Under the pieces are notes generated by a model that searched no databases, was not told where the DNA came from, and saw only the letters and a program-made list of their open reading frames with translations. This document shows, one piece after another, positions 29,892 to 39,440 of a stretch of 64,000 nucleotides of DNA. The stretch comes from Achromobacter xylosoxidans A8 (GTDB lineage: Bacteria > Pseudomonadota > Gammaproteobacteria > Burkholderiales > Burkholderiaceae_B): assembly GCF_000165835.1 (NCBI RefSeq), contig NC_014640.1, positions 2,790,001 to 2,854,000 on the forward strand, written 5' to 3'. Each line of letters starts with the position of its first letter. Within the stretch, counting starts at the first letter, position 1. The position numbers and the translations under genes were made by a program.

Positions 29892-29918
29892 GGAGCAGCT
29901 ATCGCTGCTCCTTTTTTT
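29892..29918 (+). terminator. Strong intrinsic terminator without an upstream rightward gene
   Basis: An 8-bp stem (GGAGCAGC/GCTGCTCC) with a TATC loop followed by seven T on the plus strand. Within 29646-29943 there is no rightward gene; both flanking genes read leftward. It could end a small RNA, or the A-tract side could serve the leftward CoA-transferase gene weakly. Confidence 0.85.
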
Positions 29919-29943
29919 CGGCATATCCATGCGCCGCGCGCCA

Positions 29944-31107
29944 TCAGGCGCTGTCGGCGCCCAGCCCTAATTCCGCCAGGATGGCGGCGGTGTGCTGCCC
30001 CAAGGCGGGCACGGCGCCCATGGCCGCGCTTGCGTCAGACAAGGTCGCGGGCGGCAGCAACGCCTGGATGGGACCGCCTGGCGTCGCCACGTCGCGCCAG
30101 CGGCCGCGCGCGGCAAACTGCGGGTGATCCCAGACCTCATGCATGGTGTTCAAGGCCGAGTTGGCGATGCCGCCCCGGTCCAGCCTGGCCAGCACCTGTT
30201 CGCGCGACAGCGAGGCAAAGCACTGCGCGATGCGCGCATCCAGCGCCTCGCGGTGCCGCACGCGCTGGACGTTGGTGGCATAGCGCTCGTCGTCGGCCAG
30301 CGCCGGATCCTCCAGCACGTGGGTGCAGAAGCTGCGCCATTCGCGGTCGTTCTGCAGGCCGAATATCACCGGCTTGCCGTCTCCCGCGAGGTATTGTCCA
30401 TAGGGCGCGATCGCGGGATGCGCCACGCCGTTGCGCGCGGGCGGGGTGCCGCCGTAATGCGCGAAATTCAAGGCATAGGAAGTCCATTCCGTCAGCGCCT
30501 CCAGCATGGTCACCTCGACGCGCAATCCCGCGCCGGTGCGTCCGCGCTGTATGAGCGCCGACAGGATGCCGGAATAGGCATACATGCCGGCCGCGATGTC
30601 GGCGATGGAGATGCCCGTGCGGGCAGGGGAGTTGGGCGTGCCGGTAAGGGAGATCAGTCCCGAAGCCGCCTGTATCAGCAGGTCATAGGCCTTTTTGTCC
30701 CGGTAGGGACCGTCATCTCCGTAGCCGGAAATGTCGCACACGATCAGCCTGGGGAAGTCCGCGCGCAGCGTTTCGTAGTCCAGGCCCATGCGGCGCGCGG
30801 CGCCGGGGGCGAGATTCTGGATGAAGACATCAGCCTGGCCCAGCAGGCGGCGCAGCACTTGCGCGGCGCCTGCAGCCTTGGTGTCCAGGGCCAGGCTCTC
30901 CTTGCCGCGGTTGGCCCACACGAAGAACGACGACTGGCCGCGCACGGTGTCGTCGTAGCCCCGCGCAAAGTCCCCAGCATCCGGCCGTTCGATTTTAATG
31001 ACGCGCGCGCCCAGGTCCGCCAACTGGCGGCTGGCGAAAGGGGCGGCGACGGCGTGTTCGAGCGCGATGACGGTGATGCCGTCTAGGGGGCGGGTAGCTG
31101 CGGTCAT
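29944..31107 (-). CDS. CaiB/BaiF family CoA-transferase (class III)
   Basis: This 387-residue enzyme begins PLDGITVIALEHAVAAPFASRQLADLGARV, has the conserved NRGKESLALD and the catalytic Asp in KKAYDLLIQAASG, then ISIADIAAG. It transfers CoA between organic acids; the substrate is not identifiable, though the form resembles succinyl-CoA-dependent dicarboxylate transferases. The ATG at 31107 starts the conserved fold. It lies downstream of a LysR gene on the same strand, separated by 120 bp. Confidence 0.92.
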   Translation of the reverse strand: MTAATRPLDGITVIALEHAVAAPFASRQLADLGARVIKIERPDAGDFARGYDDTVRGQSSFFVWANRGKESLALDTKAAGAAQVLRRLLGQADVFIQNLAPGAARRMGLDYETLRADFPRLIVCDISGYGDDGPYRDKKAYDLLIQAASGLISLTGTPNSPARTGISIADIAAGMYAYSGILSALIQRGRTGAGLRVEVTMLEALTEWTSYALNFAHYGGTPPARNGVAHPAIAPYGQYLAGDGKPVIFGLQNDREWRSFCTHVLEDPALADDERYATNVQRVRHREALDARIAQCFASLSREQVLARLDRGGIANSALNTMHEVWDHPQFAARGRWRDVATPGGPIQALLPPATLSDASAAMGAVPALGQHTAAILAELGLGADSA

Positions 31108-31227
31108 ATCGTCCTGGAAGCGGGATGTGGGCCGGGGCGCGTGCCGGACCCGGCGGCGGCGATGCATTATGGAATGCGGGGTCCGCGCGCGGCCAGTCGA
31201 TATTCTTTAAGCGGGATTCGAGGTTTT

Positions 31228-32139
31228 CTAATCGTCGCCCAGGGCCGGCCGCGGCTCGGTGACAAAGCTGACGAAGGCGCGCGCATACCCGGGCAGGGCG
31301 TCCTGCTTGCGCATCACCGCGCGCTGCTCGCGCATGGCCCAGGACTCCTCGATCTGCACGCATTCGACCTTGCCCTGCGCCAGCGCGGGGGCCGCCACCG
31401 AACGCGGCACCAGCGAAATGCCGGCGCCTTCCTGGACGCAGCGCAGCACGGCGTCGAAGTTGGGCGCGTGGACGCGTACGCGAGGTTTGAGCCCCATCTG
31501 TTCGGCCATTTGCTGCAGGTACAGGAAGTTGCTGCTCTTGCGGCCGATGGCGACCAGATCGTGCGACAGCGCGGTTTCGAGTGAAACGCGCGGGTGCAGG
31601 CTGAGCGGGTGGCGCGGGGGAATGATGAAGATCAGTTCGTCCTGGCCGTAGCTGATGAATTCCAGCCCGCGCATTTCGATGGCGCCGGCGACCAGCCCGA
31701 TGTCGGCGCGGCCGTCCAGCACCGCTTTGACGGTTTCCTCGCTGAGATGCTCCTCAAGATCCACGTTGACGTTTGGATAGGCGGCCAGGAACCGGCTCAG
31801 CGCGCTGGGCAGGCTGCTCAGCGTGCTGCTGTTGGCGTAGACGCGGATATGGCCTTCGACGCCGTCGGTGTGGCGGCGCATTTCCGCCTGCAGGCGCTCG
31901 ACGTTGCCCAGTATGGTCTGCGCATAGCGCAGCACGGTCATGCCGGCGGCGGTGAGCGACATGCCTTTCTGGGTGCGCACGAACAGCGGCACGCCCATGG
32001 CCTGTTCCAGGTTCTTCAGGCGGTAGCTGGCCGATGGCGCGGTCAGGTGCAGGTCGGAGGCTCCGCCGGTGAGGCTCTTGGCTTCGGCAATGGCGACAAA
32101 GACGCGCAGGTCGGTCAGTTCGTAGCGCAAGGAGGGCAC
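31228..32139 (-). CDS. LysR family transcriptional regulator
   Basis: This 303-residue regulator has an HTH (IAEAKSLTGGASDLHLTAPS, then ASYRLKNLEQAMGVPLFVRTQKG) and an effector domain. It starts at a GTG with no clear ribosome site. It is divergent from the Bug/MaoC pair, and with the CoA-transferase gene downstream it probably governs one CoA-dependent catabolic unit in both directions. Confidence 0.9.
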   Translation of the reverse strand: MPSLRYELTDLRVFVAIAEAKSLTGGASDLHLTAPSASYRLKNLEQAMGVPLFVRTQKGMSLTAAGMTVLRYAQTILGNVERLQAEMRRHTDGVEGHIRVYANSSTLSSLPSALSRFLAAYPNVNVDLEEHLSEETVKAVLDGRADIGLVAGAIEMRGLEFISYGQDELIFIIPPRHPLSLHPRVSLETALSHDLVAIGRKSSNFLYLQQMAEQMGLKPRVRVHAPNFDAVLRCVQEGAGISLVPRSVAAPALAQGKVECVQIEESWAMREQRAVMRKQDALPGYARAFVSFVTEPRPALGDD

Positions 32140-32274
32140 CTGGATTCGGGCGGCGCAGCGCCGTGGCGGGCCGCTGTTAGAAGGGCTCTAAGCCGGATAA
32201 GAAACTTTCGACTATTCGTGGTTCCGGCCTCGTCTCTATATTGTGCCGCACACAAAAGACCAACGGAGACAAGC

Positions 32275-33258
32275 ATGAAACATGGATTTCCCTGGCGCGC
32301 CTTGGCGGGCGCCGCCGTGATCGCAGCGGGCGCGCTGGCGGGGGGCGCAGTAGCGGCGCAGGACTATCCGGCCAAGCCGGTACGCCTGGTGGTGCCGTAT
32401 GCGGCGGGCGGACCCACCGACACCTTCGCGCGGGCCTTGGCGGAGACCTGGAGCCGCAAGCTGGGCGCGGCGCTGGTGGTCGAGAACAGGACCGGCGCCG
32501 GCACCCTGGTCGGCACGGAAACCGTGGCCCGAGCCACGGCCGACGGCTATACCTTGCTGCTGACCACGGTGGCGCACGCGGTCAATCCCAGCATCCATTC
32601 CAACCTGCCGTACCGCACGGTGGAGGACTTTGCGCCGGTCGGCCTGGCGGCCAAGGCGCCGCTGGTGCTGGTGGTCAACAAGAACGTGCCGGCCACCACC
32701 TTGCCGGAGTTCATGGCCTATCTGAAGGCCAGGCCAGGCAAGGTCAACTACGGCTCGGCCGGCATCGGCAGCGCGCCGCACCTGGCCGGCGAATTGCTGA
32801 ACCATCTGGCCGGGGTGCGCGCCATGCACGTGCCGTACCGCGGCAGCGCGCCGGCGATGGCAGACGTCATCGGCGGACACCTGGACTTCATGATCGATAG
32901 CGCACCCACGGGCTTGGCGCAGGTCCAGGCCGGCACGGTCAGGCTGCTGGCGACGTCGATGGCGCAGCCCCTGCCGCAGACGCCCGGTACCCCGCCCATC
33001 GCGCAAGCGGTGCCGGGCTACGAGGCCTATACCTGGAACGCCGTCTTGGCCCCGGCGGGCACCCCGGCGCCGGTCGTCGACAAGCTCAACGCTACGTTGC
33101 GCGCCGCGCTTGCCGATCCGGAGCTGCGGCGCCGCGCCTACGACATGGGGCTGGTGCTGCAACCGGACACGACGCCCGCCGCGCTGAGCGCTTTCCTGCA
33201 GGGCGAACTGAAGAAGTGGGGCGAGGTCGCCCGCGCCGCGCACATGACCGCGAACTGA
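32275..33258 (+). CDS. Bug (TctC) family periplasmic receptor
   Basis: This 327-residue solute-binding protein has a signal peptide ending near residue 28 (GAVAAQDYP), the Bug signature YPAKPVRLVVPYAAGGPTD, and VPYRGSAPAMADVIGG. ACGGAGAC precedes the ATG. A TATATT -10-like hexamer (32237-32242) without a good -35 suggests activator dependence, presumably on the divergent LysR. It is probably co-transcribed with the MaoC gene 27 bp downstream. Confidence 0.92.
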   Translation: MKHGFPWRALAGAAVIAAGALAGGAVAAQDYPAKPVRLVVPYAAGGPTDTFARALAETWSRKLGAALVVENRTGAGTLVGTETVARATADGYTLLLTTVAHAVNPSIHSNLPYRTVEDFAPVGLAAKAPLVLVVNKNVPATTLPEFMAYLKARPGKVNYGSAGIGSAPHLAGELLNHLAGVRAMHVPYRGSAPAMADVIGGHLDFMIDSAPTGLAQVQAGTVRLLATSMAQPLPQTPGTPPIAQAVPGYEAYTWNAVLAPAGTPAPVVDKLNATLRAALADPELRRRAYDMGLVLQPDTTPAALSAFLQGELKKWGEVARAAHMTAN

Positions 33259-33285
33259 AGCCCGTCAAGACAAAAGGAACCCAGC

Positions 33286-33750
33286 ATGATCAAGCACCAA
33301 CTCTGCGTTCAGCGCTACTTCGAGGACTTCGAAGTGGGCGAGGTCTTCCTGCTGCCGTCGCGCACCATGACCGATGCCCTGTTCGCCGCGTTCCAGCTCG
33401 CCAGCGGCGACAATCATCCCGTGCATTACGACGTCGAATACTGCCGCGCCCACGGCATGCCCCACATGCTGGCGCACGGCTTCCAGGTCGCCATCCAGAC
33501 AGCAGCGGGCGCGGGACTGTTTCCCCACATGGTGGAGGATTCCCTCAAGGGCTTTCTGGAACAGAGCAGCCGATTCCTGAACCCCGTGTTCGTGGGTGAC
33601 ACGCTTTATTCGTCGCTGACGGTGGCGGAACTGCTGCCCGGACGCACGACCGGGGTGCTGGTCATGCACAGCCTGGTGCGCAACCAGCGCGACGAGGTGG
33701 TGATGGACGGCGTGCAGAAGTATTTGTTGCGCAAGGGCCAGGCGCAATAG
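33286..33750 (+). CDS. MaoC family dehydratase
   Basis: This 154-residue hot-dog-fold protein has a hydratase-2-like motif, FQLASGDNHPVHYD (Asp and His of the active site), followed by AHGMPHMLAHGF. Such enzymes hydrate or dehydrate enoyl-CoA or mesaconyl-type thioesters. It lies after the Bug gene and is probably functionally linked with the CoA-transferase at 29944-31107. Substrate unknown. Confidence 0.88.
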   Translation: MIKHQLCVQRYFEDFEVGEVFLLPSRTMTDALFAAFQLASGDNHPVHYDVEYCRAHGMPHMLAHGFQVAIQTAAGAGLFPHMVEDSLKGFLEQSSRFLNPVFVGDTLYSSLTVAELLPGRTTGVLVMHSLVRNQRDEVVMDGVQKYLLRKGQAQ

Positions 33751-33823
33751 CCGGCAACTCCCGGGAGGGCGGATCGGAACGCCTGCTCGGGAAACTCCCT
33801 ATCTTCCAAAGGCGTGCCGCCCG

Positions 33824-33874
33824 TTGACAGCGGACTGCGGCGAATCGATACTTGAATCCAGTACGTATACGTAC
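33824..33874 (+). promoter_or_regulatory. Sigma70 promoter with a 14-bp palindromic operator upstream of the dioxygenase genes
   Basis: TTGACA (33824-33829), 17 bp, GATACT (33847-33852) is a strong sigma70 match. The perfect palindrome GTACGTATACGTAC (33861-33874) begins at about the transcription start, an ideal repressor position. The 5' leader is about 80 nt, and the ATG has AAAGGAG upstream. No regulator for this palindrome is obvious nearby. Confidence 0.75.
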
Positions 33875-33936
33875 AAAATGGCGCGCCCAAGCAGCATCGG
33901 TCGAACCCGGTTCCTACTGCTCTCGCAAAGGAGTAA

Positions 33937-34866
<930 letters not shown>

Positions 34867-34885
34867 CCATCCAGGGAGACAGGCC

Positions 34886-35704
34886 ATGACCATTGTTTCC
34901 GCATTTCTCGTTCCCGGCAGCCCGTTGCCGCAGCTGCGTAGCGACGTGGCGCCCTGGGGGCGCCTGAACCAGGCGCTGCGCGCGGCCGGCAAGTCGCTGG
35001 CGGCTTCCCGGCCCGATGTGGTGCTGGTGTATTCGACGCAGTGGATGGCGGTGCTGGACCAGCTGTGGATCACGCGCGCGCGCAGCACCGGCGTGCATGT
35101 GGACGAGAACTGGCACGAGTACGGCGAGCTGCCCTTCGACATCGCCAGCGACGCGGGCCTGGCCGACGCCTGCGTACAAGGCTGCCGCGACGCCGGCATC
35201 CATGCGCGCGGCGTGGACTATGACCAATTTCCCATCGACACGGGCACCATCACGGTCAGCACGCTGATGGGCTTTGGCTCCGACCAGCTGCCCGTGACGC
35301 TGGCGGCCAACAACCTGTACCACGACAACGCGCAGACCGAGCAGCTCAGCCGCATCGCCGTGCAGGCGGCCGCGGCGCAAGGCAAGCGGGCGGCAGTCAT
35401 CGGCATAGGCGGGCTGTCCAACACCATGTTCCGCGAGCCGGTGGCGCCGGAATCCGACCGCCTGATCTCCCAGGCCGACGATGACTGGAACCGCCGCATG
35501 TTGGCGTTGCTGGAAAGCGGCGATGCCGCGCAACTGCGCGAGGCGATGCCCGAGTATGCGGGGCAGGCCAAGGCCGAGATGGGCTTCAAGCACATGTCCT
35601 GGCTGCTGGGCGCGCTGGGTGACCAGTTCCGCGGCGGCAAGGTGCTGGAGTATGCGCCGCTGTACGGCAGCGGCGGGGCGGTGGTGGAATTCAAGGTGGG
35701 TTGA
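34886..35704 (+). CDS. amnA: Class III extradiol dioxygenase, structural (alpha) subunit, 2-aminophenol 1,6-dioxygenase-like
   Basis: This 272-residue protein has the LigB fold of AmnA (VSAFLVPGSPLPQL at the start, GTITVSTLMGFG, AANNLYHDN). It lacks the iron-ligand set: the beta-subunit HPPH is replaced by PGSPLP. So it is the non-catalytic partner that forms an alpha2beta2 enzyme with the upstream subunit. GGGAGAC precedes the ATG at 34886. It is convergent with the fumarase gene, with a 70-bp gap. Confidence 0.88.
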   Translation: MTIVSAFLVPGSPLPQLRSDVAPWGRLNQALRAAGKSLAASRPDVVLVYSTQWMAVLDQLWITRARSTGVHVDENWHEYGELPFDIASDAGLADACVQGCRDAGIHARGVDYDQFPIDTGTITVSTLMGFGSDQLPVTLAANNLYHDNAQTEQLSRIAVQAAAAQGKRAAVIGIGGLSNTMFREPVAPESDRLISQADDDWNRRMLALLESGDAAQLREAMPEYAGQAKAEMGFKHMSWLLGALGDQFRGGKVLEYAPLYGSGGAVVEFKVG

Positions 35705-35774
35705 CGGCGAGCCCGGCCCTGGAGGCGGCGCGTGTCGGGCCGCCTGCCAGAGCGGCCCGCATCCGCAGCGCTTG

Positions 35775-37328
35775 TCAGAGCGCCCCGGCAATCGCCACCG
35801 GTATCTCCCTGGCCCCCGCCGCGCGGCGCCACTGCGCCGGCCCCGACACATGCAGGTTCCCGCCCACCGCGTCCACCGCCACGGTCACGGGCATGTCCGT
35901 GACTTCGAACTCGTGGATCGCTTCCATGCCCAGGTCCTCGAAGGCGATGACGCGGGCGCTGCGGATGGCGCGGGACACCAGATAGGCCGCGCCGCCCACC
36001 GCGATCAGATAGGCCGCCCGGTGACGCTGGATCGCTTCGACCGCCTGCGGGCCGCGTTCGGCCTTGCCCACCATCGCCAGCAGGCCGGTGCGCGCCAGCA
36101 TCATGTCGGTGTAGCCGTCCATGCGGGTCGAGGTGGTGGGGCCGGCGGGGCCGACGGCCTCGTCGCGCACGGCGTCCACCGGGCCCACGTAATAGATGGC
36201 GCGGCCGCGGAAATCGGCGGGCAGGGGCTCGCCGCGGGCCAGCATTTCCTGGATGCGCTGGTGCGCGGCATCGCGTCCGGTCAGCATGCGGCCGTTGAGC
36301 AGCAGGGTTTCACCGGCGCGCCAGGAGGCGACCTCCTCGCGAGTGAGGGTGTCCAGGTTCACGCGCCGGCCCGCGCCGGGGCCGCGTTCGGTGCCCAGGT
36401 CGGGCCAGAGATCCAGCGACGGCGGGGCCAGGTGCGCGGGGCCGGAGCCGTCCAGCACGAAGCTTGCATGGCGCGTGGCGGCGCAATTGGGGATCAGTGC
36501 GATGGGCTTGGCGGCCGCGTGCGTGGGGTAGGTCTTGATCTTCACGTCCAGCACGGTGGTAAGGCCGCCCAGGCCCTGCGCGCCCACGCCCAGCGCGTTG
36601 ACGCGGTCGTACAGTTCGAGCCGCAGCGCGTCCTCGGGCGCCAGGGTTTCGCCGCGCTGCGCCCGGGCCTGCAGTTCGTGCATGTCCAGCGGCTGCATCA
36701 GGCTTTCCTTGGCCAGCAGCATCGCTTTCTCGGCGGTGCCGCCCACGCCTATGCCCAACATGCCGGGCGGGCACCAGCCGGCGCCCATGGCCGGAATCTG
36801 CGCCAGCACCCAGTCGACGATGCTGTCGGCCGGGTTCAGCATGGCGAGACGCGCCTTGTTTTCCGAGCCGCCGCCCTTGGCCGCCACCGTGACCGCCAGG
36901 CTTGCGCCCGGCACGATCCGCATGCTGATGACGGCGGGCGTGTTGTCGCGGGTGTTGCCGCGGCCGAATAGCGGGTCCGCCACCACCGAGGCCCGTAGCG
37001 GATTGTCCGGGTCCAGGTAGGCGCGCCGCACGCCGGCGTTGACGGCGTCCTCCAGGCTGCCGGTGAAGCCTGCCCAGCGCACGTCCATGCCGACTTCCAG
37101 GAAGACGTTGACGATGCCGGTGTCCTGGCAGATCGGCCGCCGGCCGATGGCGGCCATGCGCGAACTGGCCAGGATCTGCGCCATGGCGTCGCGCGCCGGC
37201 GCGCTGGCCTCGCGTTGGTAGGCGCGGGCCAGATGCGCGATGTAGTCGGCCGGGTGGTAATGGCTGATGTACTGGAGCGCGCTGGCGATGGACTCGATCA
37301 GGTCGTCCTGGCGGATGCTTGTGCTCAT
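35775..37328 (-). CDS. fumA: Class I fumarate hydratase (iron-sulfur)
   Basis: This 517-residue [4Fe-4S] hydro-lyase has cluster cysteines probably in RPICQDTG, NCAATRH and GWCPPGMLGIG, GGGSENK in the N-terminal domain, and the C-terminal beta domain with GPTTSTRMDGYTDMML. It interconverts fumarate and malate. It is the last gene of the leftward aromatic operon; a dedicated fumarase fits a pathway whose final hydrolase releases fumarate. The ATG at 37328 is chosen over one three codons upstream; neither has a clear ribosome site. Confidence 0.92.
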   Translation of the reverse strand: MSTSIRQDDLIESIASALQYISHYHPADYIAHLARAYQREASAPARDAMAQILASSRMAAIGRRPICQDTGIVNVFLEVGMDVRWAGFTGSLEDAVNAGVRRAYLDPDNPLRASVVADPLFGRGNTRDNTPAVISMRIVPGASLAVTVAAKGGGSENKARLAMLNPADSIVDWVLAQIPAMGAGWCPPGMLGIGVGGTAEKAMLLAKESLMQPLDMHELQARAQRGETLAPEDALRLELYDRVNALGVGAQGLGGLTTVLDVKIKTYPTHAAAKPIALIPNCAATRHASFVLDGSGPAHLAPPSLDLWPDLGTERGPGAGRRVNLDTLTREEVASWRAGETLLLNGRMLTGRDAAHQRIQEMLARGEPLPADFRGRAIYYVGPVDAVRDEAVGPAGPTTSTRMDGYTDMMLARTGLLAMVGKAERGPQAVEAIQRHRAAYLIAVGGAAYLVSRAIRSARVIAFEDLGMEAIHEFEVTDMPVTVAVDAVGGNLHVSGPAQWRRAAGAREIPVAIAGAL

Positions 37329-37356
37329 GGCATGCATGGGTGGGTGGCTTGAAGGT

Positions 37357-38709
37357 TCATTCGGCGTGCAGCGTGACGCCCGGCCGGTCCTTGACCAGGC
37401 TCACGGCCACGAAGGACACCACGGCCATGACGATGACGTAGACGCCCACATGCCAGGACTGGCCGGTGGCGGTGATGATGGACTGCGCGATCATCGCGGC
37501 GAAGGCGCCGCCCAGGATGGAGCCCAGCGCATAGCCCGCCGACACGCCGGAATAGCGCACGTCGGCCGGGAACATCTCGGCATACAGCGCGGCCTGCGGT
37601 CCATAGGTCAGGCCCAGCGGCACCGACAGCACGGCCAGGGCGAAGGCGAACTGCATCACGTCGCCGGATTCGATGAAGGACCACATCGGTATGGCCCAAA
37701 GCGCCAGCAGCACGTAGCCGAGCTGGAAGGTGCGCACGCGGCCGATGCGGTCGCCCAGCCAGCCGCCCAGCAGCGTGGTGCCCAGCCAGCAGGCCGCGGC
37801 CAGCGTGCAGATCATCAGCACCTGCTGCGCCGGCATGTGCAGCGTGCGGCTGCCGTAGCTGATGAAGAAGCCGACCAGCAGGTAGCCCGCCGTGCTGTTG
37901 CCCACGAAGATCAGCGTGGTCAGCAGGATCTGGCGCGGATGCTTGCGCAGCAAGGTGCCCAGCGGCGCCGAGGAATGGCTGCGGCGCGACTGCATTTCCA
38001 GGAACACGGGCGATTCCTCGACGGCGCGGCGGATGAAGACGCCGACCACGATGAGCGCGATGGACAGCAGGAAGGACACGCGCCAGCCCCAGGCCATGAA
38101 GTTGTCGGCGCCGACCAGGGCGGTGATGCACCACAGCACGCCGGTGGCGACGATCATGCCCAGCGGCACGCCGATTTGCGGGAAGGCGCCGAACAGCGAA
38201 CGCCGCTCCCGGGGCGCGTGTTCGACCGCCATGAGCGCCGCACCGCCCCATTCGCCGCCGGCCGAGAAGCCTTGCAGCACGCGCAAGGCCACCAGCATCA
38301 CCGGCGCCCAGATGCCGATCTGCGCGTAGGTCGGCAGCACGCCGATCAGGGCTGTCGACACGCCCATCAGGATCAGTGTGGCCGCCAGTACCCGCTTGCG
38401 GCCGTAGCGGTCGCCCAGGTGGCCGCAGACGATGGCGCCCAGCGGCCGGAACAGGAAGGCCACGCCCACGGTCGCGAACGACAGGATCAGCGACAGCTCC
38501 GGGTTCTCCTTGGCGAAGGGCGCGAAGAACAGCGAGCCCAGCACCAGGCCCGCGGCCTGGACGTAGATGAAGTAGTCGTACCACTCGATGGCCGAGCCGA
38601 CCAGCGTGGCGGCCAGCACCTTGCGGTCGTCGGCGCTGACCAGCGGGCCGGACGCGGACCGGGGGGCGGATGCGACGGCGGCGTCGCCGGCGGGGATTTC
38701 TGTTTGCAT
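37357..38709 (-). CDS. MFS transporter, metabolite:H+ symporter (MHS) family
   Basis: This 450-residue, 12-segment protein has the MHS hallmarks: GSAIEWYDYFIY at the first membrane helix, GAIVCGHLGDRYGRKRVL at loop 2-3, and RVLQGFSAGGEWGGAALMAVEHAP. It is related to shikimate, dicarboxylate and aromatic acid symporters, and probably imports the substrate of the operon. It lies between the isomerase and fumarase genes. Confidence 0.93.
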   Translation of the reverse strand: MQTEIPAGDAAVASAPRSASGPLVSADDRKVLAATLVGSAIEWYDYFIYVQAAGLVLGSLFFAPFAKENPELSLILSFATVGVAFLFRPLGAIVCGHLGDRYGRKRVLAATLILMGVSTALIGVLPTYAQIGIWAPVMLVALRVLQGFSAGGEWGGAALMAVEHAPRERRSLFGAFPQIGVPLGMIVATGVLWCITALVGADNFMAWGWRVSFLLSIALIVVGVFIRRAVEESPVFLEMQSRRSHSSAPLGTLLRKHPRQILLTTLIFVGNSTAGYLLVGFFISYGSRTLHMPAQQVLMICTLAAACWLGTTLLGGWLGDRIGRVRTFQLGYVLLALWAIPMWSFIESGDVMQFAFALAVLSVPLGLTYGPQAALYAEMFPADVRYSGVSAGYALGSILGGAFAAMIAQSIITATGQSWHVGVYVIVMAVVSFVAVSLVKDRPGVTLHAE

Positions 38710-38759
38710 GGTTGTCTCCTTGGGGGAATGCGGCGGTTCAGCTTCTTATCGGGGGGCGC

Positions 38760-39428
38760 CTAGGCCGCGGCGCTCTGCGGCGCGTCGGGCTGGTTTTCCG
38801 GGCGGGCGGCTTCAAACGCAGGCAGGCCGGCGCAGGCCTGGACAATGGCGCGGACCCGTTCGAAAGGCGCCAGGTCCGCGCCGTAGCGCAAGGCGTTGTA
38901 GACCTGCGGGATCAGGTAGCACTCGACCAGCGTGGGCGCGGCGCCCAGCGCGTAGCTGCCGTCCTGCGCCGGGGGCAGCGCTGCCTCGAAGGCCTGGAAG
39001 CCTTCGGCGCACCAATGGCGATACCAGTCCTGGATCTGTTCGTCGTCCGCGTCGAACTGGGCGCGCAGGCGCTTGAGCGCGCGCAGGTTGTTGAGCGGAT
39101 GCATTTCGCAGGCAATCAGTTGCGCCAACGCGCGGGCCTGAGCGCGCTGCGCCGGATCGGCCGGCAGCAGCGGCGCACCGGGATCGCGCTCGTCCAGGTA
39201 CTCGATGATGGCCAGCGACTGTTGCAGGCGCAGGCCGTCGATCTCCAGCATGGGCACCAGGCCGAAGGGCGCCAGCGAGCGGTAGGCGGGTTGCTGGTGC
39301 TCACCCTTGACCATGTGCCAGGTGACCTGCCGGTACGGCAGGCCCTTCAAGGCCAGGGCGATGCGGACCCGGTAGGCCGCGGAACTGCGCCAGTAGCTGT
39401 GCAGGGTGAGGGCAGGGGTGTCGGCCAT
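38760..39428 (-). CDS. maiA: Maleylacetoacetate isomerase-like protein (zeta-class glutathione S-transferase)
   Basis: This 222-residue GST-fold protein has a thioredoxin-like N-terminus (LHSYWRSSAAYRVRIALALKGLPY, with FGLVPMLEIDGL and QSLAIIEYLDE) and a helical C-terminal domain with a NLRALKRL segment. Zeta GSTs isomerise maleylacetoacetate or maleylpyruvate to the fumaryl form using glutathione. The active-site SSC of the family reads SSA here, losing the cysteine. The gene follows the FAH-type hydrolase by 12 bp. Confidence 0.87.
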   Translation of the reverse strand: MADTPALTLHSYWRSSAAYRVRIALALKGLPYRQVTWHMVKGEHQQPAYRSLAPFGLVPMLEIDGLRLQQSLAIIEYLDERDPGAPLLPADPAQRAQARALAQLIACEMHPLNNLRALKRLRAQFDADDEQIQDWYRHWCAEGFQAFEAALPPAQDGSYALGAAPTLVECYLIPQVYNALRYGADLAPFERVRAIVQACAGLPAFEAARPENQPDAPQSAAA

Positions 39429-39440
39429 GGCGGTCTCCGG

